From positions 1 through 8,623 of the forward strand of contig JBQCDV010000158.1 of the NCBI GenBank assembly GCA_051960855.1: DNA of 8,623 nt, in the 5' to 3' direction. Below are positions 1-7,083 of this stretch, piece by piece. This stretch comes from JBQCDV01 sp051960855. GTDB taxonomy: Bacteria > Actinomycetota > Actinomycetes > JAJZTN01. The translations under genes and the position numbers were made by a program. The notes below the pieces were generated by a model. That model had not been told where the DNA came from, did no database searches, and saw nothing but the letters and a program-made list of their open reading frames with translations. Each line of letters starts with the position of its first letter. Within the stretch, counting starts at the first letter, position 1.

Positions 1-60
1 GAGGGGTTCAACGTCCCGCGGGGGTGGCAGCACGACGGGGGGGGTCTCACGGAGTCCTGA
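1..60 (+). CDS. C-terminal end of an unidentified protein (partial)
   Basis: Reading frame 1 is open from the left edge to a TGA at 58-60 and gives 19 residues, starting EGFNVPRGWQ and ending GGLTES. Eighteen of the 19 sense codons end in G or C, the bias expected for a real gene in this genome. The stop lies 10 bases before a strong hairpin at 71-102, as expected for the 3' end of a transcript. The gene therefore enters from the left and converges on the propeller gene. The fragment is too short to assign a family. Reading it as coding is inference from codon bias and context. Confidence 0.55.
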   Translation, partial: EGFNVPRGWQHDGGGLTES

Positions 61-70
61 CGAAACGGAG

Positions 71-102
71 GTGGGCGGCCCCGCCGTTGCGGGACCGCCC
101 AC
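71..102. terminator. Bidirectional hairpin terminator between convergent genes
   Basis: A 13-base arm at 71-83 pairs with 90-102 with a single mismatch around a 6-base loop (84-89). The stem is almost all G-C. It lies 10 bases after the plus-strand stop at 60 and 26 bases beyond the minus-strand stop at 129. On the minus strand the hairpin is followed by a short TTT. On the plus strand there is no T run, which is common for actinobacterial terminators. Its position suggests that it ends transcription from both genes. Confidence 0.7.
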
Positions 103-128
103 TGCTCGTCAAGAGATCGACTAGCGAC

Positions 129-2894
129 CTACTTCCGCTTCTTAGCGACGGGCGCAGTGCTTCCGAGGTCCACACTCCAGATGCCGCGGCCATGAGTCGC
201 GGCGTAGACCTTGCCGTTCCAGATCTCCACATCCATCACCGTTGTGCGCGGCAGACCAGAGGCAAGCTCCTGCCAGCCGGAGTTGGCCTTCGACGGGAGG
301 ACGAAGACACCGAGGTCAGTGCCCACGATGACGTCACCGGCGCCGTCCAACTTGACGGAGTTCGAAGGCACATCGGGGAACGTCGTGCCGTCGAGGGCTT
401 CGCCCGTCGAAGACCCGGACGCGAACCTCCATACGTGCTTGACATTTGCGCCGGGGCCGTCGGTGAAGCGGCGGCTGAAGCCACCGTTGACGGCGTAGAC
501 GGTGCCGTCCGCTGTGACGCTAACTCCGCCGATGTAGCGAGCCGCGACGTCCGTGCTGGTGCCGAGGTCGACCCACTTCGGAGTTGCCGCGGTGATGTCG
601 TTCGTGTACTTCAGCCCTCCGTTGAAGGCCTCACCACAGGAACCGCACCACGCGACAACTGCGTGCTTGTTGTTCATGGCTACAGCCGTCGCCACCTTGC
701 CCGAGCCGAGGTCGAGCTTGTTCTGCCACTTCGATCCGTCCGTAATGTCAAAACCCTCGTCCTGGAACCACACGTGCTGTCCTGCGGCGATCCAATTGTC
801 CTTGAGGCTTGGAGTCCGGTCGGCGTCGAAGGGCGCGATGAAGCGAGCGTTGACGTCCGGCGGGGCAATGTCACGCGTATTTGCGTGATCGGTATTCACA
901 AAGCCATCGCTGTACGTGCCGTCCTCCTTCAGCGGAGTCTCGGCGCACTTATTGGTCACGCGCATCGAGAGGTAGACGTACTCCTGCACGATGTTGCAGC
1001 CGTTGTCGGGGTCAACGAGGACGTCACCGCCGTCGCCGCCGAAGTTGGACGACATGGTTTCGGGCTTGGTGCCAACGCGCCGGATCGAGCCGCCGTTGTC
1101 CTGCAGGCCCCCCGAGATGATCTCCGCGCCCGTCGTTCCCCGGCTGCCGGCCGGCTCCGGTCCGACCCCGACCGCGTAGTACTGCAGCGCGTCGATCGTG
1201 CCGTCGTTCAGCGACGTCCAGTCAGTCGCGTGGCCGTCGGCGTTGGCCGCGCCCTTCACCGGGCGCGAGAAGATGCCGCCGTCGTTGCCGACAAACAGCG
1301 TCGCCGTGCCGTCGACGGTGCCGATGGCCACCGAATGCTGGTCGGAGTGTGTGGTCGTCGGGCAGTTGGCGACCGTGGCCGCTGGCCCGAAGATGCTGTC
1401 GCCAACGTGAGTGTTCGGCTTGGTGTAGTCCCAACAGCCGAAGTAGAAGTTCCAGTAGGGCCCGGGTGTCGTCCAGGTCGCGCCACCGTCCTTGGTCTCG
1501 TAGACCTCCTCAAGCCCGACGTAGACGTGCTTGGGGTTGGAGGGGTCGACGGTGACGAACTGGTTGTACCAAGACTGGATGCCGGGACCGTAGCCCTTGC
1601 CGCCCACCGACTGCTTCAAGGCGGAGCCGGAGTTAGCGAGTTTGGTGGAGTCGGCGATCTTCGTCCAGGGACCCGCGACGTTGCCACTGTTCGAGACGTA
1701 GACGCCCTTGAGGTAGCTGTTGACCGTGCCCGTGGCCTTATTCAGCAGCGCCACTGACTGCACGACCGCGTACAGTTTCGACCCGTCGGCGCTGTAGGCG
1801 AGCGTCGCCTGCCCGACGTCGCTCGGGTCGATCGAGTCGATGCCGCCCTGGAGATTGACCTTCGTCCAGGTCTTTCCGCTGTTGGTGCTCTCATAGAAGC
1901 CGTTGTAGGTGTCACCGCTGCGCCACCCGAGAGCAGCGATGAGGTGCGTCGGGTCGTTCGGGCTGGCCAGGACGTCATTGACGATGTTCTTGTATCCGGC
2001 CGCCGGGTCGGCGGCGTCCGAGCCACCCGGCAGGTAGCTGGGGTTGGGCGCGTAGTTCAAGGTCCACGTCGAGTCGGTGTCGCTCACCGTGTGCGACCAG
2101 ATGCCGCGGCTCGAGGCGACGAAGGCCTTGCCGTCGGCGAAGCGGATCTTCTGGATCACCGTGCTCTCGAGCTCTATGCCGCCGACGCGGTCTCGGTTCG
2201 GGTCGAACGTCGAGCTGTCAGGGTTCACGAGCCGGTAGACGCCCTGTCCCACGTAGGCGGTGCCGCCGGTGTTTCCCTCACCTGTGGCGTACCAGAGCGC
2301 ACCGTCAGGACCGATTTCGAGGTCGCCGGTGCTCAGCGTGCCGAGCTGGTCGGCGATGGGCTGCCACGTGTTGGATTTTGGCGCGCGCCGCCAAACCCCG
2401 CCGTCCGCCCCGCCCGCGAACACGTAGCCGTTCCCATCGACGGCGATGCCGGTGATTCGGCCGGTCACATAGCCGCTGCCGCCGGAGGAGTTGGAGAAGT
2501 AGTCACGGTAGTTCTCGTCATCGGCGTTGTAGGGCAGCTTGGTTCGCTCGTCCCACGTGCGCCCAGTGAAGGTGGTCTTTCCGAGAGCGTTGATCTGACC
2601 GAGCGCTGTGCTGTAGCCACCGGGCGGGACGATCCCCCGGTGCTGGTCGAACTGCTCCGTGGCCGTCTTGGCCTCGAACGCCTCGCCGCCGCTACCGCCG
2701 TTGGCGGTGCCGGCACTGGACTCGGCGAAGTCCTTCTCGCCCTTCATCTGCTCGAAAAGCTCGTGGGCCTTCCAGGGCAGTCGCTCCGATCGCTGCTCCT
2801 GCAGGATGGCGCTTGTGGCGATCCCACCTGCCACGAGGGTGGTGGCGGCGGTGGCCGCGATCCACACCCGAGGTCGACGCAACGGCGTCCTCAT
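129..2894 (-). CDS. Secreted BNR/Asp-box beta-propeller protein (sortilin/GH74-like)
   Basis: The product is 921 residues. The start is ATG at 2894 because AGGAGG lies 6 bases upstream of it; the frame extends 15 codons further up to 2939 but without such a site. Residues 1-10 are basic and about 11-31 are hydrophobic, giving a signal peptide (possible cleavage after TSA near residue 30) or a membrane anchor. A Gly/Ser-rich stretch follows to about residue 145. The rest carries repeated propeller blades. Asp-box motifs are visible as STNSGKTW (336-343) and TKDGGATW (467-474), with related strings FVGNDGG and GLQDNGG in mid-protein. RGIWS occurs near both 263 and 903, consistent with first and last blades. 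Six cysteines lie in three close pairs. Such propellers include xyloglucanases, sialidase-like and sortilin-like proteins. I cannot point to catalytic residues, so substrate and enzyme activity are unknown. The C-terminus is basic (KKRK) and has no sortase signal. Codon bias is softer than in neighbouring genes, which may reflect transfer. Confidence 0.85.
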   Translation of the reverse strand: MRTPLRRPRVWIAATAATTLVAGGIATSAILQEQRSERLPWKAHELFEQMKGEKDFAESSAGTANGGSGGEAFEAKTATEQFDQHRGIVPPGGYSTALGQINALGKTTFTGRTWDERTKLPYNADDENYRDYFSNSSGGSGYVTGRITGIAVDGNGYVFAGGADGGVWRRAPKSNTWQPIADQLGTLSTGDLEIGPDGALWYATGEGNTGGTAYVGQGVYRLVNPDSSTFDPNRDRVGGIELESTVIQKIRFADGKAFVASSRGIWSHTVSDTDSTWTLNYAPNPSYLPGGSDAADPAAGYKNIVNDVLASPNDPTHLIAALGWRSGDTYNGFYESTNSGKTWTKVNLQGGIDSIDPSDVGQATLAYSADGSKLYAVVQSVALLNKATGTVNSYLKGVYVSNSGNVAGPWTKIADSTKLANSGSALKQSVGGKGYGPGIQSWYNQFVTVDPSNPKHVYVGLEEVYETKDGGATWTTPGPYWNFYFGCWDYTKPNTHVGDSIFGPAATVANCPTTTHSDQHSVAIGTVDGTATLFVGNDGGIFSRPVKGAANADGHATDWTSLNDGTIDALQYYAVGVGPEPAGSRGTTGAEIISGGLQDNGGSIRRVGTKPETMSSNFGGDGGDVLVDPDNGCNIVQEYVYLSMRVTNKCAETPLKEDGTYSDGFVNTDHANTRDIAPPDVNARFIAPFDADRTPSLKDNWIAAGQHVWFQDEGFDITDGSKWQNKLDLGSGKVATAVAMNNKHAVVAWCGSCGEAFNGGLKYTNDITAATPKWVDLGTSTDVAARYIGGVSVTADGTVYAVNGGFSRRFTDGPGANVKHVWRFASGSSTGEALDGTTFPDVPSNSVKLDGAGDVIVGTDLGVFVLPSKANSGWQELASGLPRTTVMDVEIWNGKVYAATHGRGIWSVDLGSTAPVAKKRK

Positions 2895-3046
2895 CCGTGT
2901 CCTCCTGACTTCGCCATCACCCAATGTGACGACGGCCACCGGAGGGTAGGCAGATGGGGGACATGTCGGATAGAGGCGATACCAAAAGATCTACGCAAAT
3001 TTTACTGTCAGCGGCGGAACTTCCGCTCGAGGCCTACGCTGCGCAG
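2895..3046. promoter_or_regulatory. Divergent control region of propeller and pirin genes
   Basis: This interval separates the propeller start from the possible GTG start of pirin. It holds an AGGAGG site for the propeller gene (2901-2906, read on the minus strand) and a GGAGG site (2941-2945) 8 bases before the pirin ATG at 2954. An unusually A/T-rich patch lies at about 2980-3008. Within it the minus strand reads TAAAAT (2999-3004), a good match to the actinobacterial -10 pattern TAnnnT. The plus strand reads TACTGT (3003-3008), which also fits. Neither has a convincing -35 at normal spacing. I infer that promoters lie here. If pirin starts at 2954, part of this patch is coding. Confidence 0.4.
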
Positions 3047-4015
3047 GTGGACGCGAGCCTGCTCCTCCCCCGCGACGTGCCGCTCGGCGGACCTCGGGCG
3101 ATGACCGTCCGCCGCACGCTGCCGCACCGCGACCGCCGCACCATCGGACCCTGGTGTTTTGTCGACCACTACGGACCGCACCATCGCGACCCGTCGAGCG
3201 TCCGTCCGCTCATGGACGTCCCGCCCCACCCGCACACGGGGCTGCAGACGGTCAGCTGGCTGCTCGACGGCGAGGTCCTGCACCGCGACAGCGTCGGCAA
3301 CGTCGCGACCATCCGGCCGGGTGAGCTCAACCTCATGACCGCCGGCCATGGGATCGCGCACTCCGAGGAGTCGATCGTCTCGGCAGGCACCTCTCCCGCG
3401 ACCGCCCTCCATGGCGTCCAGCTGTGGGTCGCCCTGCCCGACACCGCTCGTCATCAGCAGGCGCACTTCGAGCACCACGCCGACCTCCCCCACGTCCCGA
3501 ACGACGCAGCGACGGTGACCGTCTTCCTCGGAGCGCTCGCCGGCACGGTCTCACCGGCGGCCACGTACTCCCCGATCCTCGGTGCCGAGGTGCGGCTGCA
3601 GCCCGGCGGCAGTGTCGAGCTGTCTCTCGACATCGACTTCGAGCATGGGGTTCTCGCGGTGCAGGGCGAGGTGACCGTCGACGGTGACCCCGTGCCGCAC
3701 GCGGCCCTGCGGCATCAGCCCCCGGGGCGGCGTTCGATGATCCTCCACAGCGAGCACGGCGCGACAGCGCTGCTGCTCGGCGGCCCGCCCTTCGACGAGC
3801 CGCTGCTCATGTGGTGGAACTTCGTCGGTCGCACGCACGACGAGATCGCCGAGGCGCGCAACGACTGGGAGAAGGACGTCCGCTTCGGGCACGTCCACGG
3901 CTACGACGGGGGCCCGCTGCCCGCTCCGGCCCTACCGCCCGTGCGGTTGCGCCCGCACGCTCCCGCGACACTCGACCTCGTCACGGGTCCCGCCGCGCCC
4001 ACTCCCATGAGCTGA
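2954..4015 (+). CDS. Pirin family protein (bicupin, metal-binding)
   Basis: The product is 353 residues from ATG 2954. The N-terminal cupin carries the pirin metal-site pattern: HPHTGLQTVSW supplies His92 and His94, and GIAHSEES supplies His136 and Glu138, matching the three His and one Glu of human pirin and E. coli YhhW. The second half (about 200-330) is the C-terminal cupin and contains GGPPFDEP and MWWNFVGRTHDEI, typical of the family. Pirins are cytoplasmic iron proteins; some bacterial members oxidise quercetin and others bind and modulate partner proteins. The role of this one is unknown. Start choice is open. GGAGG lies 8 bases before ATG 2954, but the first 20 or so codons include AGA twice, TTA, ATT, CAA and TCT, unlike the rest of the gene. 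GTG at 3047 would give 322 residues, starting just before the family homology. It is divergent from the propeller gene and ends 16 bases from the convergent DoxX-like gene. Confidence 0.9.
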   Translation: MGDMSDRGDTKRSTQILLSAAELPLEAYAAQVDASLLLPRDVPLGGPRAMTVRRTLPHRDRRTIGPWCFVDHYGPHHRDPSSVRPLMDVPPHPHTGLQTVSWLLDGEVLHRDSVGNVATIRPGELNLMTAGHGIAHSEESIVSAGTSPATALHGVQLWVALPDTARHQQAHFEHHADLPHVPNDAATVTVFLGALAGTVSPAATYSPILGAEVRLQPGGSVELSLDIDFEHGVLAVQGEVTVDGDPVPHAALRHQPPGRRSMILHSEHGATALLLGGPPFDEPLLMWWNFVGRTHDEIAEARNDWEKDVRFGHVHGYDGGPLPAPALPPVRLRPHAPATLDLVTGPAAPTPMS

Positions 4016-4044
4016 CCGGGGCTAGCCAGGATTACCGGCCCCGG
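4016..4044. terminator. Possible weak hairpin between convergent pirin and DoxX genes
   Basis: CCGGGGC at 4016-4022 is complementary to GCCCCGG at 4038-4044, with a 15-base loop. It begins right after the pirin stop and overlaps the last codons of the minus-strand DoxX-like gene. The loop is long and there is no T run, so termination here is only a possibility. The two stop codons are so close that any terminator must lie inside or across the coding ends. Confidence 0.25.
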
Positions 4045-4466
4045 GACCGCGCGACCTTCAGTGCCCAGGCGATGAGCGGCAGTTGCAGGGGCAGTCGCCC
4101 GAGGGACACCAGCTGCAGCGGCCACGGCAGCGACCGCCACTTCCACGCCATCCAGAGGTTGCCGGGGAAGACGCCGACGAAGAGACCCGCCGTCGCCCAG
4201 GCCGCGGGGCGACGCGTGCGGGGCGTGGCCAGACCGAGGGCGCACGACAGCTCTGCGATGCCGGCGCCGAGGTTCCACAGCTTGCGCGGGCCCGGCAGCC
4301 ACGCGGGGATGAGCGCGTAGAAGGGCCGCGGCACGCACAGGTGCGTCAGCCCGGTGACCGTGAGCATCCCCGCCAGCAGCTGCGGCGACGACGGAGACGG
4401 CACGTCCGCGACCCACGCGGGCAGGCCTGCGGGGCTGTCGGTGTCGGACGAAAGTGGAGTCGGCAC
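4032..4466 (-). CDS. DoxX-like integral membrane protein
   Basis: The product is 144 residues. Four hydrophobic segments are visible at about 28-45, 62-80, 88-107 and 117-137. The string GLTHLCVPRPFYALIPAWLP (39-58) matches the typical first-helix and loop pattern of DoxX-like proteins (G-x-x-H-F-x-x-P-x-F-Y-x-x-x-x-P-x-W-x-P). PRTRRPAAW before helix 3 and FPGNLWMAW at its end are also typical of this group. Family members are small inner-membrane proteins linked to thiosulfate oxidation or to redox stress in some bacteria; the activity of this one is unknown. The start is GTG at 4464-4466. No clear ribosome site precedes it and a TAGCGT hexamer sits 6 bases upstream, so the mRNA may be leaderless. 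An internal ATG at residue 34 would cut into helix 1 and is less likely. Confidence 0.85.
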   Translation of the reverse strand: MPTPLSSDTDSPAGLPAWVADVPSPSSPQLLAGMLTVTGLTHLCVPRPFYALIPAWLPGPRKLWNLGAGIAELSCALGLATPRTRRPAAWATAGLFVGVFPGNLWMAWKWRSLPWPLQLVSLGRLPLQLPLIAWALKVARSRGR

Positions 4467-4503
4467 GCTTCGACGCTAACGCGGTAGGCGAGGATGACGC
4501 TTG
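4467..4503. promoter_or_regulatory. 37-base divergent spacer, DoxX-like gene and helicase
   Basis: The spacer holds GAGG at 4490-4493, 10 bases before the helicase ATG, and serves as its probable ribosome binding site. TAGCGT on the minus strand (4473-4478) could be a -10 element, placing the transcription start close to the GTG of the DoxX-like gene. TAACGC on the plus strand (4477-4482) and TAGGCG nearby are poorer -10 candidates for the helicase. No -35 consensus is visible in either direction. The helicase promoter may lie within the DoxX-like coding region. Confidence 0.35.
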
Positions 4504-7083
4504 ATGGAACTCCTCGAGACCCTGCCGCCGCCCTCCCTGCGCGCCGACGTCGAGCCCGACGACCTGTTGGCCGGCTTCACCACCTGGGTCGAGGAGCAGG
4601 GCCTGGCGCTCTACCCGCACCAGGAGGAGGCGCTCCTCGAGCTGGTCTCGGGGAGCAACGTCATCCTCAACACGCCCACCGGCTCAGGCAAGAGCCTCGT
4701 GGCGGTGGCCGCGCACTACGTCGCGCTGTCGCAAGGGGTCCGCACCTTCTACACGGCGCCGATCAAGGCGCTGGTGTCGGAGAAGTTCTTCGCGCTCATC
4801 GACGTCTTCGGCGCCGACAACGTCGGGATGCTCACCGGTGACGCGAGCGTCAACCCGACCGCGCCGATTATCTGTTGCACCGCTGAGGTGCTGGCCAACC
4901 TCGCCCTGCGCGAGGGGCCGGACGCCGACGTGGGCCAGGTCGTGATGGACGAGTTCCATTTCTACGCCGAGCCGGACCGCGGGTGGGCCTGGCAGGTCCC
5001 GCTGCTCGAGCTCCCCCGCGCCCAGTTCCTGCTGATGTCGGCGACCCTTGGCGACGTCACCTTCTTCCAGCACGACCTCGAACGCCGCACGGGCCGCCCC
5101 ACCGCCGTCGTCGACCGCGCCGAGCGGCCGGTCCCTCTGACCTACCGCTATGCGATGACGCCACTGCACGAGACGATCGAGAAGCTGCTCGAGGCCCGCG
5201 AAGCGCCGATCTACGTCGTGCACTTCACGCAGGCCGCCGCGCTCGAGCGGGCGCAAGCCCTGACGAGCGTCAACGTGGCGACGCGCGAGGAGCGCGACCA
5301 GATCGCGGAGGCCATCGGCGACTTCCGCTTCAGCTCAGGCTTCGGCAAGACCCTGTCTCGACTGGTGCGCCACGGCATCGGCGTCCACCACGCCGGCATG
5401 CTCCCGAAGTACCGCCGCCTGGTCGAGCAGCTCGCCCAGGCCGGCCTTCTCAAGGTCATCTGCGGCACCGACACCCTCGGGGTCGGCATCAACGTCCCGA
5501 TCCGCACGGTCCTCATCACCGCACTGTCGAAGTACGACGGCCGGCGCACCCGGCTGCTGCGAGCTCGGGAGTTCCACCAGATCGCCGGCCGTGCGGGCCG
5601 TGCCGGCTTCGACGTGCATGGGACTGTCGTGGTGCAGGCACCGGAGCACGTCATCGACAACGAGAAGGCGCTCGCCAAGGCGGGCGACGACCCCAAGAAG
5701 CGCCGCAAGGTGGTCAAACGCAAGGCTCCCGAAGGCTTCGTCAGCTGGACCCAGGAGACCTTCGAGCGCCTGGTGGCTGCTCCCCCGGAGCCGCTCGCCA
5801 GCCGGTTCCGCGTCTCGCATGGCATGGTCCTCAACGTCATCGAGCGCGGTGGGGACGTCTTCTCGTCAATGCGACACTTACTCGAAGACAACCACGAGGA
5901 CCGGGCATCGCAGCTGCGCCTGATCAGGCGCACCATCGCCATCTACCGAGCGCTGCGCGACGCCGGTGTCGTCGAGCAGCTGCCACCCGCCCCCGGCGAG
6001 GAGCATCCGCGGATCCGGCTCACGGTCGACCTCCAGTCGGATTTCGCCCTCAACCAGCCGCTGTCGCCCTTCGCGCTGGCGGCTCTCGACCTGCTCGACC
6101 GGGAGTCGCCCAGCTACGCCCTCGACGTGCTGTCGGTCATCGAGTCCACGCTCGAGGACCCGCGACAGGTGCTGATGGCTCAGCAGTTCAAGGCCCGCGG
6201 CGAGGCCGTGACCGAGATGAAGGCCGACGGGATCGAGTACGACGAGCGCATGGAGCTGCTCGACGAGGTCACCTGGCCACGGCCGCTGGCCGAGCTGCTC
6301 GAGCACGCCTACGACGTCTACCGGCGCAGCCACCCCTGGGTCGGGGACTACGTGCTGTCGCCCAAGGCCGTCGCCCGGGACATGTACGAGCGGGCCATGA
6401 CCTTCGGCGAGTTCGTCGCCTACTACGGCCTCGCCCGAAGCGAGGGGCTGGTCCTGCGCTACCTCGCCGACGCCTACAAGGCGCTGCGTCAGACGGTCCC
6501 GGAGGACGCCCGCACCGAGGACCTCACCGACCTGACCGAGTGGCTGGGCGAGAGCGTGCGGCAGACCGACTCGAGCCTGCTCGACGAGTGGGAGGCGCTG
6601 CGCGCCGGCGAGTCCACAGCCGATCTCGCGAACGACGCCGCGCGGGTTGCTCGCGACAGCACGCCTCCCCCGGTCACCGCCAACCGTCGCGCCTTCCGGG
6701 TGCTGGTGCGCAACGCGATGTTCCGGCGAGTCGAGCTCGCCGGCCGGCGGGACTGGGAGGGTCTCGCCGACCTCGAGCACGAGCTGGACGACGTCAGCCG
6801 TCACGGCGAGTGGGACGCGCAACGGTGGGAGGCGGCGATGACGCCGTTCTGGGATGAGCACGAGGAACTGCAGACGGGGCCGGAGGCTCGGGGGCCGCAG
6901 TTGTTCGTCGTCGACGAGCGGCCGGAGGGCGTGACGGGCCGGGTCTGGCGGGTCCGCCAGGTGCTCGACGACTCCGAGGGCGACCACGACTGGAGCATCC
7001 TGGCGGAGGTGGACCTCGACGTCTCGGATGCGGCCGGGACCGCGGCGGTGAGGACGCTGGAGGTGGGTGCCTTTGCCTGGTGA
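4504..7083 (+). CDS. DEAD/DEAH-box helicase, Ski2-like, DUF3516 type
   Basis: The product is 859 residues from ATG 4504. A TTG three bases earlier is possible, but the GAGG spacing favours the ATG. The N-terminal half is a superfamily 2 helicase core. Motif I is TPTGSGKS (57-64), Ia is APIKALVSEK (about 85-94), II is DEFH (149-152), III is SAT (179-181), V is TDTLGVGINVP (322-332) and VI is HQIAGRAGRAG (358-368). GIGVHHAGM at 291-299 is characteristic of Ski2-like enzymes. A basic linker at about 398-407 leads into a long C-terminal part (about 410-859) that fits the actinobacterial DUF3516 helicases, including RAFRVLVRNAMFRRVELA and the final DHDWSILAEVDLDVSD. It should be a cytoplasmic ATP-dependent RNA or DNA helicase; the substrate is not known. 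All core motifs are intact. A rare-codon patch including TTA lies at 5866-5880. The next gene overlaps its 3' end. Confidence 0.92.
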   Translation: MELLETLPPPSLRADVEPDDLLAGFTTWVEEQGLALYPHQEEALLELVSGSNVILNTPTGSGKSLVAVAAHYVALSQGVRTFYTAPIKALVSEKFFALIDVFGADNVGMLTGDASVNPTAPIICCTAEVLANLALREGPDADVGQVVMDEFHFYAEPDRGWAWQVPLLELPRAQFLLMSATLGDVTFFQHDLERRTGRPTAVVDRAERPVPLTYRYAMTPLHETIEKLLEAREAPIYVVHFTQAAALERAQALTSVNVATREERDQIAEAIGDFRFSSGFGKTLSRLVRHGIGVHHAGMLPKYRRLVEQLAQAGLLKVICGTDTLGVGINVPIRTVLITALSKYDGRRTRLLRAREFHQIAGRAGRAGFDVHGTVVVQAPEHVIDNEKALAKAGDDPKKRRKVVKRKAPEGFVSWTQETFERLVAAPPEPLASRFRVSHGMVLNVIERGGDVFSSMRHLLEDNHEDRASQLRLIRRTIAIYRALRDAGVVEQLPPAPGEEHPRIRLTVDLQSDFALNQPLSPFALAALDLLDRESPSYALDVLSVIESTLEDPRQVLMAQQFKARGEAVTEMKADGIEYDERMELLDEVTWPRPLAELLEHAYDVYRRSHPWVGDYVLSPKAVARDMYERAMTFGEFVAYYGLARSEGLVLRYLADAYKALRQTVPEDARTEDLTDLTEWLGESVRQTDSSLLDEWEALRAGESTADLANDAARVARDSTPPPVTANRRAFRVLVRNAMFRRVELAGRRDWEGLADLEHELDDVSRHGEWDAQRWEAAMTPFWDEHEELQTGPEARGPQLFVVDERPEGVTGRVWRVRQVLDDSEGDHDWSILAEVDLDVSDAAGTAAVRTLEVGAFAW

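Noticed and set aside
24..1757. Long plus-strand open frame (577 codons) across the propeller gene, with another at 1944-3104
   Set aside because: Both are antisense to the propeller gene. Their products are rich in Arg, Val and Ala without domain-like patterns, as expected from GC-biased codons read on the other strand. The minus frame has a ribosome site, signal peptide and Asp-box motifs.
177..2110. Identical 14-base repeat at 177-190 and 2097-2110
   Set aside because: On the minus strand both copies encode RGIW in propeller blades. This is a repeated protein motif, not a mobile or regulatory repeat.
5692..5724. Helicase residues PKKRRKV resemble a eukaryotic nuclear localisation signal
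   Set aside because: It is a basic linker between the helicase core and the DUF3516 region and is most simply a nucleic-acid contact. Nothing else suggests a eukaryotic target.
4983..6857. Plus-strand 624-codon open frame inside the helicase gene
   Set aside because: The translation is an Arg/Pro/Ala-rich low-complexity string typical of a shifted frame in high-GC DNA. The overlapping frame has all helicase motifs.
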